Source: Variovorax sp. KBW07 (GTDB lineage Bacteria > Pseudomonadota > Gammaproteobacteria > Burkholderiales > Burkholderiaceae_C). From it: a stretch of DNA of 35,232 nucleotides. The position numbers were made by a program, and so were the translations under genes. Below are positions 14,995 to 23,153 of the stretch, one piece after another. Below the pieces are notes generated by a model. It was not told the origin of the DNA. It searched no databases and was given only the letters and a program-made list of their open reading frames with translations. Within the stretch, counting starts at the first letter, position 1, and each line of letters begins with the position of its first letter. The DNA lies in assembly GCF_003852515.1 (NCBI RefSeq), contig NZ_QAJK01000188.1, positions 1-35,232 on the forward strand. Direction: 5' to 3'.

Positions 14995-15540
14995 CTATCT
15001 TGCGGCTGCCTTCGGCCACCCGATATGTGCCGCGCGTCGAAGGCTGGCTTTCACAACCTGGCGATGAAAAGGAGCGATAACCAACAGGTAGGCTTGGCCC
15101 AGTAGGTTGTGGCAGTGGACGACGGTCGAGACCGTCAGTTGGCCGCCGAGTGTGGGAGACAGGGTGGGCGTGTGGAGCACCGACAGCCTGAAATCAAGAT
15201 GCTTGTCGTCTTCGCCGAGCACGATCTCGGTTTCGCTTTTGCCGTAGACCTTGAAGATGCCGATGCGATCAACGCTGGCTTCGCTGGAGAGCGTCGCGAG
15301 GTGCTTGGCGGTCTTCAGCCCAAAGGATGCAACGATTGCATCCCGGACGTTGGTGAGCCATCCGATCCACGATGGCTGGTGCTCGATCAGAAACCGCCAC
15401 AGGACATCTGGATCGCTGGAGGTGCCAAAGGGAAGTTGAATCGCAAACGCGTCTGCGAGATTCGTTGATTCATAGACAGTGGCGATGGCGGACTGCGCAG
15501 GGAGAGCAACCGGCTTTACTGGCGTGAGTTCGCTGGGCAT
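14995..15540 (-). CDS. DUF2867 domain-containing protein
   Basis: A 181-residue protein resembling the DUF2867 family (SRPBCC-like, often fused to NAD-binding domains). Indicative segments: DAFAIQLPFGTSSDPDVLWRFL, WIGWLTNVRDAIVASFGLKT, DDKHLDFRLSV, VSTVVHCHNLLGQAYL and IAPFHRQVVKASLRRA. No signal peptide. A GGAG 8 bases upstream supports the ATG at 15540 over a GTG at 15549. It lies 87 bases after the ABM-family gene, on the same strand, and could be co-transcribed. Function unknown. Confidence 0.75.
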   Translation of the reverse strand: MPSELTPVKPVALPAQSAIATVYESTNLADAFAIQLPFGTSSDPDVLWRFLIEHQPSWIGWLTNVRDAIVASFGLKTAKHLATLSSEASVDRIGIFKVYGKSETEIVLGEDDKHLDFRLSVLHTPTLSPTLGGQLTVSTVVHCHNLLGQAYLLVIAPFHRQVVKASLRRAAHIGWPKAAAR

Positions 15541-15627
15541 GAATGGCACTCCGAGGGTTGACGGATCACATGAAGGGCGAGCGACGCCAGATGTTGCACG
15601 TTCCCCTCGCTGAAAGAGATGAATGCA

Positions 15628-15975
15628 TCAGCGTGCAGGCCTGGATGGCCCGGTGAAGACCTTGGCCACGTCATACATCCCGGGGTCGAACCTGGCGATG
15701 GCGAGCACCTGTTCCACGTAGGGTGACGCATCTGGGTCCGCGCGCATCGATTGATAGTGCTGGTAGTGCTCCGCGCTCTTCCACTGCGCGTACATCGTGA
15801 CCTTCGTTCCATCGACGCTTCGATGAAGTGCTGCCGAGATGAACCCCGGCACGTCACGAACGGATGTCTCCGTGGCGCGCGCGAGTATGTCGAGCAATGC
15901 CTGTTGATTCGATGGCTCGACCGTGAATACGTTGATGAGCGTGACGAGACCTGTGTTCTCGGCGATCGTAGTCAT
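15628..15975 (-). CDS. Antibiotic biosynthesis monooxygenase (ABM) fold protein
   Basis: A 115-residue protein with the ferredoxin-like ABM fold pattern: LVTLINVFTVEPSNQQALLDIL, then DVPGFISAALHRSVDGTKVTMYAQWKSAEHYQHY. The family includes heme-degrading and quinol monooxygenases and many uncharacterised small proteins. No cofactor residue can be named. The ribosome-binding site GGAGG lies inside a perfect 12-base palindrome just upstream. Divergent from the variant-repeat gene at 16107. Confidence 0.85.
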   Translation of the reverse strand: MTTIAENTGLVTLINVFTVEPSNQQALLDILARATETSVRDVPGFISAALHRSVDGTKVTMYAQWKSAEHYQHYQSMRADPDASPYVEQVLAIARFDPGMYDVAKVFTGPSRPAR

Positions 15976-16072
15976 TGGAGGCCTCCAGCGTGCCGTAGAG
16001 AGAGTGCTCCCGACCCTCGCATTTTATGCGTGGCAGGTCGCGGTATTCATATGCATAGGCCATGGCGTATGC
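15976..16072. promoter_or_regulatory. Divergent intergenic region with three palindromes
   Basis: Three palindromes lie in under 100 bases: TGGAGGCCTCCA (15976-15987, perfect, contains the ABM gene's ribosome-binding site); CGCAT-TTT-ATGCG (16018-16030, perfect arms); and a 20-base near-palindrome centred on GCCATGGC (16053-16072, arms GCATA/TATGC, one symmetric mismatch). They may be operators for a regulator of the divergent pair, or an mRNA hairpin masking the ribosome-binding site. Confidence 0.4.
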
Positions 16073-16106
16073 GAAGCTCGATGCGTTTCATCTCTTTGAG
16101 AACGCA

Positions 16107-16466
16107 ATGGTTAAAAAGACAGCTGAACAGAAAAAGGCGGAGGAGCTTCGCTACGTTGCGGCCAGTGGTGCAGCCAATGCAATCGAGCTCGAGCCCTTCT
16201 TGACGGACCCGAATCAAGCCATCCGCGCCATGGCCGCGATGAACCCGGATGCGGACGCAGAGATCCTGGATCGTTTCGCGAATGACAAATTCTGGGGCGT
16301 GCGAGTGGAGGTGGTGCGCAATGCCAATGTCAGCCTGGCCACGTTGCGCAGGCTGCTGGAGTCCGATACGCGCAAACGCGGTGTCGTGCACCACGCAGCG
16401 CGCGCGAAGCTGGAAGAGCGCGGTGTGGAGTTTGGTGCTGACGGCATGCCGAAAGATGCGGCGTAG
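16107..16466 (+). CDS. Variant leucine-rich repeat (LRV/HEAT-like) protein
   Basis: A 119-residue helical-repeat protein. After a Lys/Glu-rich N-terminal helix (VKKTAEQKKAEELRYVAAS) come about three repeats of ~24 residues of the LRV type, with the hallmark NP/NA turns: AAMNPDADAEILDRFANDKFW then VRNANVSLATLRRLLESD. These usually bind proteins; no enzymatic role is expected. I chose the ATG at 16107, with GAGAA just upstream. An ATG at 16062 in the same frame would add 15 residues but lies in the middle of a palindrome. Partner unknown. Confidence 0.72.
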   Translation: MVKKTAEQKKAEELRYVAASGAANAIELEPFLTDPNQAIRAMAAMNPDADAEILDRFANDKFWGVRVEVVRNANVSLATLRRLLESDTRKRGVVHHAARAKLEERGVEFGADGMPKDAA

Positions 16467-16499
16467 CAAATAACGTGTGCTTCGGGCCCGAGGTAGGCA

Positions 16500-17387
16500 T
16501 CAAGCACCCGCAACCAGCATGTCCTCGAACCACTCCGCCACGTACTGCGCCTCCGGCACTGCATCAGGCGCCAGGCCGTAGTAGTAGCGATCCAACGCCA
16601 TGCGCGACGTGGGCAATGGCGATTGCAGCCGGCCCGAGGCTAAATCGTGTGCCACCAGCGAGGTCGGCGCCAGCGCGATGCCCAGCCCATCGACCGCTGC
16701 CTGCAGCACGAAGTGCAGGTGGTCGAACTGCAGCCGCCCGGCCGGCCGCAAGCGCGGCGCTCCGACCTGTTTCTTCCATGCGTCCCAGTCTTCCTTGCGC
16801 GTCTTCGCGGACAGCAGCACGTGCGAGGCGAGCGAGCGCAGGTCGGTGAGCGGATGCGCCTTGAACAGCGCCGGTGCGCCCACCACCAGCACTTCGTCTT
16901 CAAGAAAGGGCCGGACCTTGATCGATGGCGGCCAGCCGTCGAGGCCCCGGCGCACGGCGATGTCGAAGCTGTCGAGCGCCTGCTCGGGCATGACGGTGCT
17001 GGTGACGACCTGCGGCTCGATGTCGGGGTAGCGCTCGACGAACGAAGGCAGGCGCGGAATGAGCCAGCGCACCGCGAAAGAAGGGCGCACGTTGATCCGC
17101 ACCGCGCGCGCCGGCCCCTGGGCCTGCAAGGCCCGCGCCGCCGAGGCGATCTGCGCGAGCGCGGGCGCCACTTCGGCAAAGAACTGCTGGCCCTCGGCGG
17201 TCAGCGCGACCTGCCGGATGCGGCGCTCGAACAGCGACACGCCCAGGAAAGCTTCGAGGCTTTTTATCTGCCGGCTGACGGCGCTGTGGGTTACATGAAG
17301 CTCCTGCGCCGCGCGCGTGAAGCTCAGGTGGCGGGCCGCGGCGGCAAAGGCGCGCACGGCGTTGAGGGGCGGTTCACGAAGCGGCAT
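16500..17387 (-). CDS. LysR family regulator (GcvA-like)
   Basis: A 295-residue LysR regulator of the GcvA type. It opens LREPPLNAVRAFAAAARHLSFTRAAQELHVTHSAVSRQIKSLE, a textbook GcvA/AmpR helix-turn-helix, then SLFERRIRQVALTAEGQQFF. The C-terminal domain has VNVRPSFAVRWLIPRL-like sequence (INVRPSFAVRWLIPRL) and GIALAP near the end. The start at 17387 matches the family; ATGs at 17408 and 17456 are possible. It is divergent from an MFS gene with a 78-base shared gap, so control of that exporter is likely. Confidence 0.9.
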   Translation of the reverse strand: MPLREPPLNAVRAFAAAARHLSFTRAAQELHVTHSAVSRQIKSLEAFLGVSLFERRIRQVALTAEGQQFFAEVAPALAQIASAARALQAQGPARAVRINVRPSFAVRWLIPRLPSFVERYPDIEPQVVTSTVMPEQALDSFDIAVRRGLDGWPPSIKVRPFLEDEVLVVGAPALFKAHPLTDLRSLASHVLLSAKTRKEDWDAWKKQVGAPRLRPAGRLQFDHLHFVLQAAVDGLGIALAPTSLVAHDLASGRLQSPLPTSRMALDRYYYGLAPDAVPEAQYVAEWFEDMLVAGA

Positions 17388-17465
17388 GTGTGCAATATTC
17401 TCACGCATGCGGGGCGTTAATGTCGTTTGTCGGCGCGTGTTGCCGCAGTGCACCATGCGGTCTCG

Positions 17466-18632
17466 ATGCCTTCCTCCCAGCCCACTCCCACCCCCTCCGT
17501 TACGGACCAGAACTCACGCCACGCGGCGATGGCGCTCGGTCTTTCCCTGCCCGCCGACGTCGTGCTGTACCTGCTGCTGCCGATGTACGCGAGCCAGTTC
17601 GGCGTGACGCTGGCCGAGGCCGGCATGCTGCTGGCGGCCAACCGCCTGGTGCGCATTGCCGGCTACGGTTTCGTGGCGCGCTTCTACGCACGCAACGGCG
17701 ACCGCCTGACCTGCAGCATCGCGGTGCTGGCGGCCGCGGTGTGCGGCATCGGCTACGCCACGTTGTCGGGCTTCTGGGCGCTGCTGCCGCTGCGGCTGAC
17801 GTGGGGGCTGTGCTTTGCGGCGCTCAACCTGTCGACGCAGGCGCTGGCCACGGCGGACCCGATGGGGGCCGCGCGGCGCAACGGGCGTTCGCGCGCCTTC
17901 ATCGCGATGGGGCCGGTGCTGGCGCTGCCGCTGGGCGCGTTGCTGGCGCACTGGCATGGGCCGCGCATCATCTTCGCGATCCTTGCCGTGTTCTCGCTGC
18001 TGGCGTGGTTCGTGGCGCGGCGGCTGCCATCGGCGCCGCATGCGGTCGGCAAGCCGGCGCGGCGTTTCCAGCGGCCCAACAGCCTCGATGCCTGGTCGTT
18101 CATGGAAGGGCTGGCGCTCGACGGGCTGTTCATCGTCGGCCTGTCGTACCTGGGCAAGGGCTTGATGCCCGGCGGCGCGGTGATCATGGCCGGCGTGCTG
18201 ATGGGCCTGCGCTACCTCGCGGAAATTCTGCTGAGCCCGGCCGGCGGCCACATGGCGGAACGTTTCGGCGCCGAGCGCCTGCTGGTGGGTCTTTCATTCG
18301 TGACCGCGATTGCGCTGGTGGGCTTCGGCCTTGGGTGGCTGTGGAGTTGCGCGGCGCTGATCGTGGTGCTGCGCGCACTGCAACTGCCGCTGCTCTCGCC
18401 CATCGTGGCCAGGCGCACGCCGGGGCCGGAGCGCGTGCAGGCGCTGGCCGCGCGCTCGACGTGGCGCGACATCGGCGCGGGTGCCGGACCACTGCTTGCG
18501 GGGCTGCTGCTGCCGATTGCATCGCCGCCGTGGATCTACGGCGTCACCGCGCTGCTGCTCGCGCTGTCGGCGCTGGCCTGCGGCTGGAATTCGCCATCGC
18601 CTGCGACCGAAGCGGCGCGCTCGGCGGGTTGA
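17466..18632 (+). CDS. MFS transporter
   Basis: A 388-residue major facilitator protein with about twelve spans. The second span region and loop read RLVRIAGYGFVARFYARNGDRLT, and the central cytoplasmic loop is basic (RRLPSAPHAVGKPARRFQRP). I chose the ATG at 17466; the frame is open from 17427. Adjacent divergent LysR regulation suggests an inducible efflux or uptake system, substrate unknown. The PPOX-type gene follows after 75 bases, possibly in the same transcript. Confidence 0.85.
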   Translation: MPSSQPTPTPSVTDQNSRHAAMALGLSLPADVVLYLLLPMYASQFGVTLAEAGMLLAANRLVRIAGYGFVARFYARNGDRLTCSIAVLAAAVCGIGYATLSGFWALLPLRLTWGLCFAALNLSTQALATADPMGAARRNGRSRAFIAMGPVLALPLGALLAHWHGPRIIFAILAVFSLLAWFVARRLPSAPHAVGKPARRFQRPNSLDAWSFMEGLALDGLFIVGLSYLGKGLMPGGAVIMAGVLMGLRYLAEILLSPAGGHMAERFGAERLLVGLSFVTAIALVGFGLGWLWSCAALIVVLRALQLPLLSPIVARRTPGPERVQALAARSTWRDIGAGAGPLLAGLLLPIASPPWIYGVTALLLALSALACGWNSPSPATEAARSAG

Positions 18633-18707
18633 AGAACAATCGCCACCAGTTGTTCGGCCAATCTTCTTTCACACGCAACCGCACATACCCAGCCAGGAAC
18701 CGCCGCG

Positions 18708-19331
18708 ATGACCACGACGCTCCATGCCATAGAAACCATCGCCCAGCTCGAAGCCCTGTTCGGCGTGGCCGGCGAAGCCTCGCTCAAGAAGGAGGTGCCG
18801 TACCTGCACCCGAGCTACCAGGCGCTGATTGCCGCGTCGCCCTTCGCGGTGCTCGCCACCCTCGGGCCCGACGGACTGGACGCTTCGCCGCGCGGTGATC
18901 CGCCGGGCTTCGTGGTCGTGCAGGACGAGAAGACGCTGCTGATGCCCGAGCGGCGCGGCAACAACCGCATCGACAGCCTGCGCAACATCGTGGCCGACCC
19001 GCGCGTGGCGCTGCTGTTCCTGATTCCCGGTGTGGGCGAAACGCTGCGCGTGAACGGCAGGGCGCGCATCACCGTCGAGCCCGAACTGATGGCGCGCCTT
19101 GCAATGGAAGGCAAGCAGCCGCAGTGCGTGATCGAGATCAAGGTCGAGACCGTGTTCTTCCAGTGCGCCCGCGCGATCCAGCGCTCGAACCTGTGGGCGC
19201 CGCTGCCTGCGGATGCGAAGCGCACGGTGCCCACGCCAGGCGCGATTCTGTCGGCGCTGACGCAGGCGGCGTTCGACGGGGAAACGTACGACCGCGAATT
19301 GCCGGCGCGGCAGCGGTCGACGCTGTATTGA
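18708..19331 (+). CDS. Pyridoxamine 5'-phosphate oxidase family flavoprotein (MSMEG_1061-like)
   Basis: A 207-residue split-barrel protein, probably FMN- or F420-type binding. Typical segments: PFAVLATLGPDGLDASPRGDPPGFVVVQD, LLMPERRGNNRIDSLRNIVADPRVALLFLIPGVGETLRVNGRARI, and CARAIQRSNLW near residues 155-165. This layout matches the small MSMEG_1061 family of pyridoxamine phosphate oxidase-related proteins rather than PdxH itself, which is involved in vitamin B6 synthesis. AGGAA precedes the ATG. Likely a flavin-dependent reductase or oxidase of unknown substrate. Confidence 0.87.
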   Translation: MTTTLHAIETIAQLEALFGVAGEASLKKEVPYLHPSYQALIAASPFAVLATLGPDGLDASPRGDPPGFVVVQDEKTLLMPERRGNNRIDSLRNIVADPRVALLFLIPGVGETLRVNGRARITVEPELMARLAMEGKQPQCVIEIKVETVFFQCARAIQRSNLWAPLPADAKRTVPTPGAILSALTQAAFDGETYDRELPARQRSTLY

Positions 19332-19356
19332 CGGTCAGCCCGGTGTGGCTGCGCTG

Positions 19357-21243
19357 TCACTGGTGCGCGGTGGATGACTCCAGCGCTTGCTCTTTCCGCT
19401 GCTGTTGCTGCTGCGCCCGCATGACCTGGTGCCGTTGCCAGTAGTGGCCGACCGCGGCCTTGAAGTGTTCCTTCTGCTTGCCCAGGCCCAGCTTGACCTT
19501 GGTGGTGCGCGCGCCGATCAGCCCCTTGTCGTGGTGCGTCACGATCAGCGTGTCGCCGAAGCTGCTGTCCTTGTAGGTGAGGCCCTTGACCTCGTCCCAC
19601 GGAATTTGCGCCGCGCCTTCGGCGCTCGGGTGCAGGCCGGCGTAGCTGATGTCGATGCGGTTGCCGTTCTTCAGCGCAAAGCTGATCGGCGGAAAGTGCC
19701 GCAGAACTACGGCGCGCTCTTCTTCGGTCGCGGGTTCGTAGCGGTAGGCCAGGCTGAGTTCGTGGTTCTGCACGAAGCGCTGTTCGTAGTCGCTCCACAT
19801 GCGTTGCTCGATGGCGCCGGCGGTCTCGATGAAGTCGGCCCACGAAGCTTGGGGCGCCGTGGCGACGATGGCGCCGTAGTCGCTTTCGGGCACGTGGTGT
19901 CCGACGTTGCGCATGCGCTCCAGCAGCGGCGGGTGGCTGTCGTAGGGATGCGGCACGCCGGCGGTTTTCATGGCCTCGATGAAGGCATCGGAACCCGCGT
20001 ACGGCGGCAGCCCAGCGGCCACGAAGCCGGCGATGCCGAGTGCGCCGTCGTGCTGGCGGTTCTGCGCAAACAGCTTTTCTTCGACGTCGTTGCGGTAGCT
20101 GGCGTAGGCGGAAATCTTGATCAGTGACTGCACGATGGCGCTCGGCGCCGTGAGGCCCGCGGCCACGCGGTCGGCCTTGTATTCGCGCTCGCGGCTGTCG
20201 CGCGCAAGGGCGAAGGCGAAGATCATGCGGTACAGGCGCAGCAGGTAGTGCGCCACGATGGTCAGGCCGGCGCCGCGCATCTTCCAGGTGTACTGGTCGA
20301 ACTGCAGCAGCTTGGGCCCGAGTGCCGCGCTGCTGCGCGTGTCGCCGCCACCCAGGTGGGCCAGCTCGTGTGCCAGCACCGCGTCGGCCTCGGTCTGGTC
20401 GAGCACGCGCAACAGCGGAATGCTCACGAACAGCGTGCGGCCGTGCAGCGTTTGTCCGCGCACTTCGCAGGGCGCCTCGGTCACGAAGAAATTGGTGTCG
20501 ATGCCGGCCACGATCTGGTCGGGCGGCGCGGTCTGCACGCGGCCGGCCAGTTGGCGGATGCGCTCCCACAGGCGCGGCGCATCGGCCTGGCCAATCAGCT
20601 CGCCATCGATCTCGTTGCCCGAGGGCAGCTTCTTGAACAGCGTGTAGATGGCGTAGAACACGGCTGCTGCTGCAGCAATGCCCGCGATGGCGATCAGCTT
20701 GACGTAGTAGCTCTGCCAGAAATACGCCGTGAGCCAGAACGACAGCCACACGATCATCGCGCTCTGCAACACGACCTCGACCGCGCTCGACACCGTCATC
20801 AGGCGCCAGCCCGCAACGAAGCTGGCGTAGCGCAAGCCGCGGTTGGCAAAGGCCAGCGCGCCCAGCACCAATGCGGCCGCAAGCAGCGCCGCGCCGAGCA
20901 CGATGGTCCAGATGGCGGCGCGGTCGGCCCAGTGGAACTGCCACTGCATCGAGTAGGGGCTGCAGACCTTGTCGTGGAAGTTCTTGTCTTCCGGCGCGGT
21001 GGCGTCGCAGGCCTTGGACAGCGGGTGGCTGCGGTAGAAGGCCGTGGCCTCGGCCTTGTCGGCGGCCGAGAGGCGGGTGTCGGCGGCAATGCGCTTTTCG
21101 ACCGACTGGAGAAAGGCAGCGTCTTGCGAGCGCAGCGCGTATTCGGTGAACACCAGTGTCGCCGCCGGAATGGCGAAGAGCGACACCAGGGTCAGCAGAA
21201 ACACGCGCAACAGGTCGGCGTGAATCGTTCGGGCGAGGGCCAT
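19357..21243 (-). CDS. Membrane-bound M48 family zinc metalloprotease
   Basis: A 628-residue membrane protease. An N-terminal span (~12-35) and two to three further spans (~110-135, ~155-175, ~181-203) precede the catalytic domain. The zinc site is HELAH (292-296), with the third ligand in EYKAD (Glu354). This is the pattern of M48 peptidases such as HtpX and Ste24, but the protein is much longer, with a C-terminal ~200-residue region containing a LGLGKQKEHFKAAVGHYWQR basic helix. AGGAG lies 9 bases before the ATG. Likely envelope protein quality control. The upstream gap (21244-21463) holds no gene and presumably carries divergent promoters. Confidence 0.9.
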   Translation of the reverse strand: MALARTIHADLLRVFLLTLVSLFAIPAATLVFTEYALRSQDAAFLQSVEKRIAADTRLSAADKAEATAFYRSHPLSKACDATAPEDKNFHDKVCSPYSMQWQFHWADRAAIWTIVLGAALLAAALVLGALAFANRGLRYASFVAGWRLMTVSSAVEVVLQSAMIVWLSFWLTAYFWQSYYVKLIAIAGIAAAAAVFYAIYTLFKKLPSGNEIDGELIGQADAPRLWERIRQLAGRVQTAPPDQIVAGIDTNFFVTEAPCEVRGQTLHGRTLFVSIPLLRVLDQTEADAVLAHELAHLGGGDTRSSAALGPKLLQFDQYTWKMRGAGLTIVAHYLLRLYRMIFAFALARDSREREYKADRVAAGLTAPSAIVQSLIKISAYASYRNDVEEKLFAQNRQHDGALGIAGFVAAGLPPYAGSDAFIEAMKTAGVPHPYDSHPPLLERMRNVGHHVPESDYGAIVATAPQASWADFIETAGAIEQRMWSDYEQRFVQNHELSLAYRYEPATEEERAVVLRHFPPISFALKNGNRIDISYAGLHPSAEGAAQIPWDEVKGLTYKDSSFGDTLIVTHHDKGLIGARTTKVKLGLGKQKEHFKAAVGHYWQRHQVMRAQQQQQRKEQALESSTAHQ

Positions 21244-21463
21244 CGGTTACTTCTCCTGGAATGCAACTGCTGTGCTTTGTTGTTCGAGCGGTCCGGGGAG
21301 CCGATAGGGTAGCGGGCGTTCGCGCGATTGCGAAGGGCATCGCGCGTGGCGCGAAGCGTGGATCGCGTCAAGCGGCCTGGCACACCGACCTGCAGGCGAA
21401 TAAGGTTATCGCCTTTCCATCGTTCCATGCCCCGGGGCGCAGGTATAGCCTCCGTGCTCACCT

Positions 21464-22270
21464 ATGACCGCCGCCTCCGCCACTTCCCCGGTTTCTTCTT
21501 CTTCATCTTCCGCGCCGGGCCCGTCGCCCGTTGCATGGATTGCCGGTGTCGGCGCCAGTGCCGGACTCGGTGCCGCGCTGGCGCGGCGTTTCGCGGCGGA
21601 AGGTTTCATCGTGGCACTGACCGGCCGCACGCCGGCGCAGTTGACGGCCGTGGCCGGGGAGATCGAAGCGGCCGGTGGCCGTGCCCATGCCTTCGCGGGC
21701 GACGTGGCGAGCGAGGCAGAAATCCATGGCATTGCGCAGCGGGTGAATGCGCTCGGGCCGCTCACTGTGGCGATCTTCAATGCCGCGAGCGCGGTGCGCG
21801 CGCCGACACTCGAAATATCGGTCGACCAGTTCACCCAGGCCTGGCGCACCAGCGCGCTGGGCGGCTTCGTATTCGGGCGTGAAGCGCTGCGTGGGCTGCT
21901 GGCCAACACCTTCGAGGTCGATGACCCGAAGGGCCGCGGCAGCCTGCTGTTCACCGGCGCCACGGCAGCGCTGCGCGGCAAGCCGCCGTTCGCTGCCTTT
22001 GCTGCTGCCAAGGCCAGCCTGCGCTCGCTGAGCCAGAGCCTGGCGCGCGAGTTCGGCCCGCAAGGCATTCATGTGGCGCACGTGGTGATCGATGGCGGCA
22101 TCGACGGCGAGCGCCTGCGCAGCAATGCGCCGCAGCGCGTGGCACAGGCCGGCGACGACGGCCTGCTGCAGCTCGAAGCCATTGCCGAAAGCTACTGGCA
22201 GCTGCACGTGCAGCACCGCAGCGCATGGACGCAGGAACTCGACCTGCGCCCGTTCAAGGAACCGTTTTGA
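21464..22270 (+). CDS. SDR family protein with replaced catalytic residues
   Basis: A 268-residue Rossmann-fold short-chain dehydrogenase relative. The nucleotide loop is GVGASAGLGAALARRF (28-43) and TGR at 53-55 suggests NADP. The usual YxxxK is FAAAK (Phe179, Lys183), NNAG is NAAS (106-109), and the catalytic Ser position lies in TGATAA, without serine. A Ser-rich N-terminal tail (residues 1-20) precedes the fold. Other proteobacterial SDR-like proteins share this Phe/Ala form, so it is probably a real subfamily rather than a broken gene. First gene of a run with the AsaB/CmcJ-like and flavin monooxygenase genes. Confidence 0.85.
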   Translation: MTAASATSPVSSSSSSAPGPSPVAWIAGVGASAGLGAALARRFAAEGFIVALTGRTPAQLTAVAGEIEAAGGRAHAFAGDVASEAEIHGIAQRVNALGPLTVAIFNAASAVRAPTLEISVDQFTQAWRTSALGGFVFGREALRGLLANTFEVDDPKGRGSLLFTGATAALRGKPPFAAFAAAKASLRSLSQSLAREFGPQGIHVAHVVIDGGIDGERLRSNAPQRVAQAGDDGLLQLEAIAESYWQLHVQHRSAWTQELDLRPFKEPF

Positions 22271-22283
22271 GGAGTCACGCCGC

Positions 22284-23153
22284 ATGAGCGTCGGATCGAA
22301 TGGCCAGATGCTGGCCGCAACGCTGCCTTCGGTGGAAGCAGAGCTCAATTACCTGAAGGCGGGCGAGGGCCGGCCCGTCAGCTACACCTTCGAGCCGCCG
22401 CCCGGCGTGCCATGGGTCACCGGCACGCTGGAGCCGCGCCGCGTGAGCATTCGCGACGGCCGCCCGCTGGTGGCGCTGAACGAGTTGTCGCTCGACCGCA
22501 GCGGCTTCACGCAGATTTCGCACCGCAGCGTGGTGGCCGATTTTTCGCACGACGCGACCATTCGCGACATCTACTACCGCGAGTCCGAGGCCTTGCTGCG
22601 CGACATCACGGGTGCCGAGAAGATCGTGGTGTTCGATCACACGCTGCGCGACAGCGCGCAGGGTTCGCGCCGCACGGCCGAGCTGCGCGAGCCGGTGCGG
22701 CGCGTGCACAACGACCAGACTTTCGTGTCGGCGCCGCGCCGCGTGCGCGACCACCTGCCGCCCGAAGAGGCAGAGGCACGGCTGAAGCAGCGCTTTGCCA
22801 TCGTCAACCTGTGGCGGCCGCTGGCCACGGTGGAGCGGCTGCCGCTGGCGCTGTGCGATGCGCGTTCCATCGCCTTCGAAGATATGGTGCCCAGCGACCT
22901 TGTGTACCCCGACAAGGTAGGCGAAACCTATTCGTTTACCTACAACCCGAACCACCGCTGGTACTGGTTCCCGCGGCTGCGGCCCGACGAGGCGCTGCTG
23001 CTGAAAATCTACGACTCGCGCGAAGACGGCACCGCACGCTTCACCGCGCACACCGCATTCGAAGACCCGACCGGTGCGCCCGAAGCGCCGCCGCGCCGCA
23101 GCATCGAGTTGCGTGCGCTGGTGTTCTGGCCCGCTTCGGCATCGGCCAAATAA
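22284..23153 (+). CDS. AsaB/CmcJ-like hydroxylase/desaturase
   Basis: A 289-residue protein of the family that includes fungal AsaB and GA4 desaturase and the cephamycin protein CmcJ. Shared blocks: VFDHTLRDS (117-124), RRVHNDQTF (139-147), IVNLWRPL (173-180), ETYSFTYNPNHRWYWFPRL (214-232), KIYDSREDG and FTAHTAF (253-259), then IELRALVFW. His142, Asp144 and His256 could form an iron-binding triad; this is inference. GAGGAG precedes the ATG at 22284, 13 bases after the SDR stop. Its stop is immediately followed by the start of the flavin monooxygenase gene. Probably oxidises a small organic substrate; which one is unknown. Confidence 0.82.
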   Translation: MSVGSNGQMLAATLPSVEAELNYLKAGEGRPVSYTFEPPPGVPWVTGTLEPRRVSIRDGRPLVALNELSLDRSGFTQISHRSVVADFSHDATIRDIYYRESEALLRDITGAEKIVVFDHTLRDSAQGSRRTAELREPVRRVHNDQTFVSAPRRVRDHLPPEEAEARLKQRFAIVNLWRPLATVERLPLALCDARSIAFEDMVPSDLVYPDKVGETYSFTYNPNHRWYWFPRLRPDEALLLKIYDSREDGTARFTAHTAFEDPTGAPEAPPRRSIELRALVFWPASASAK

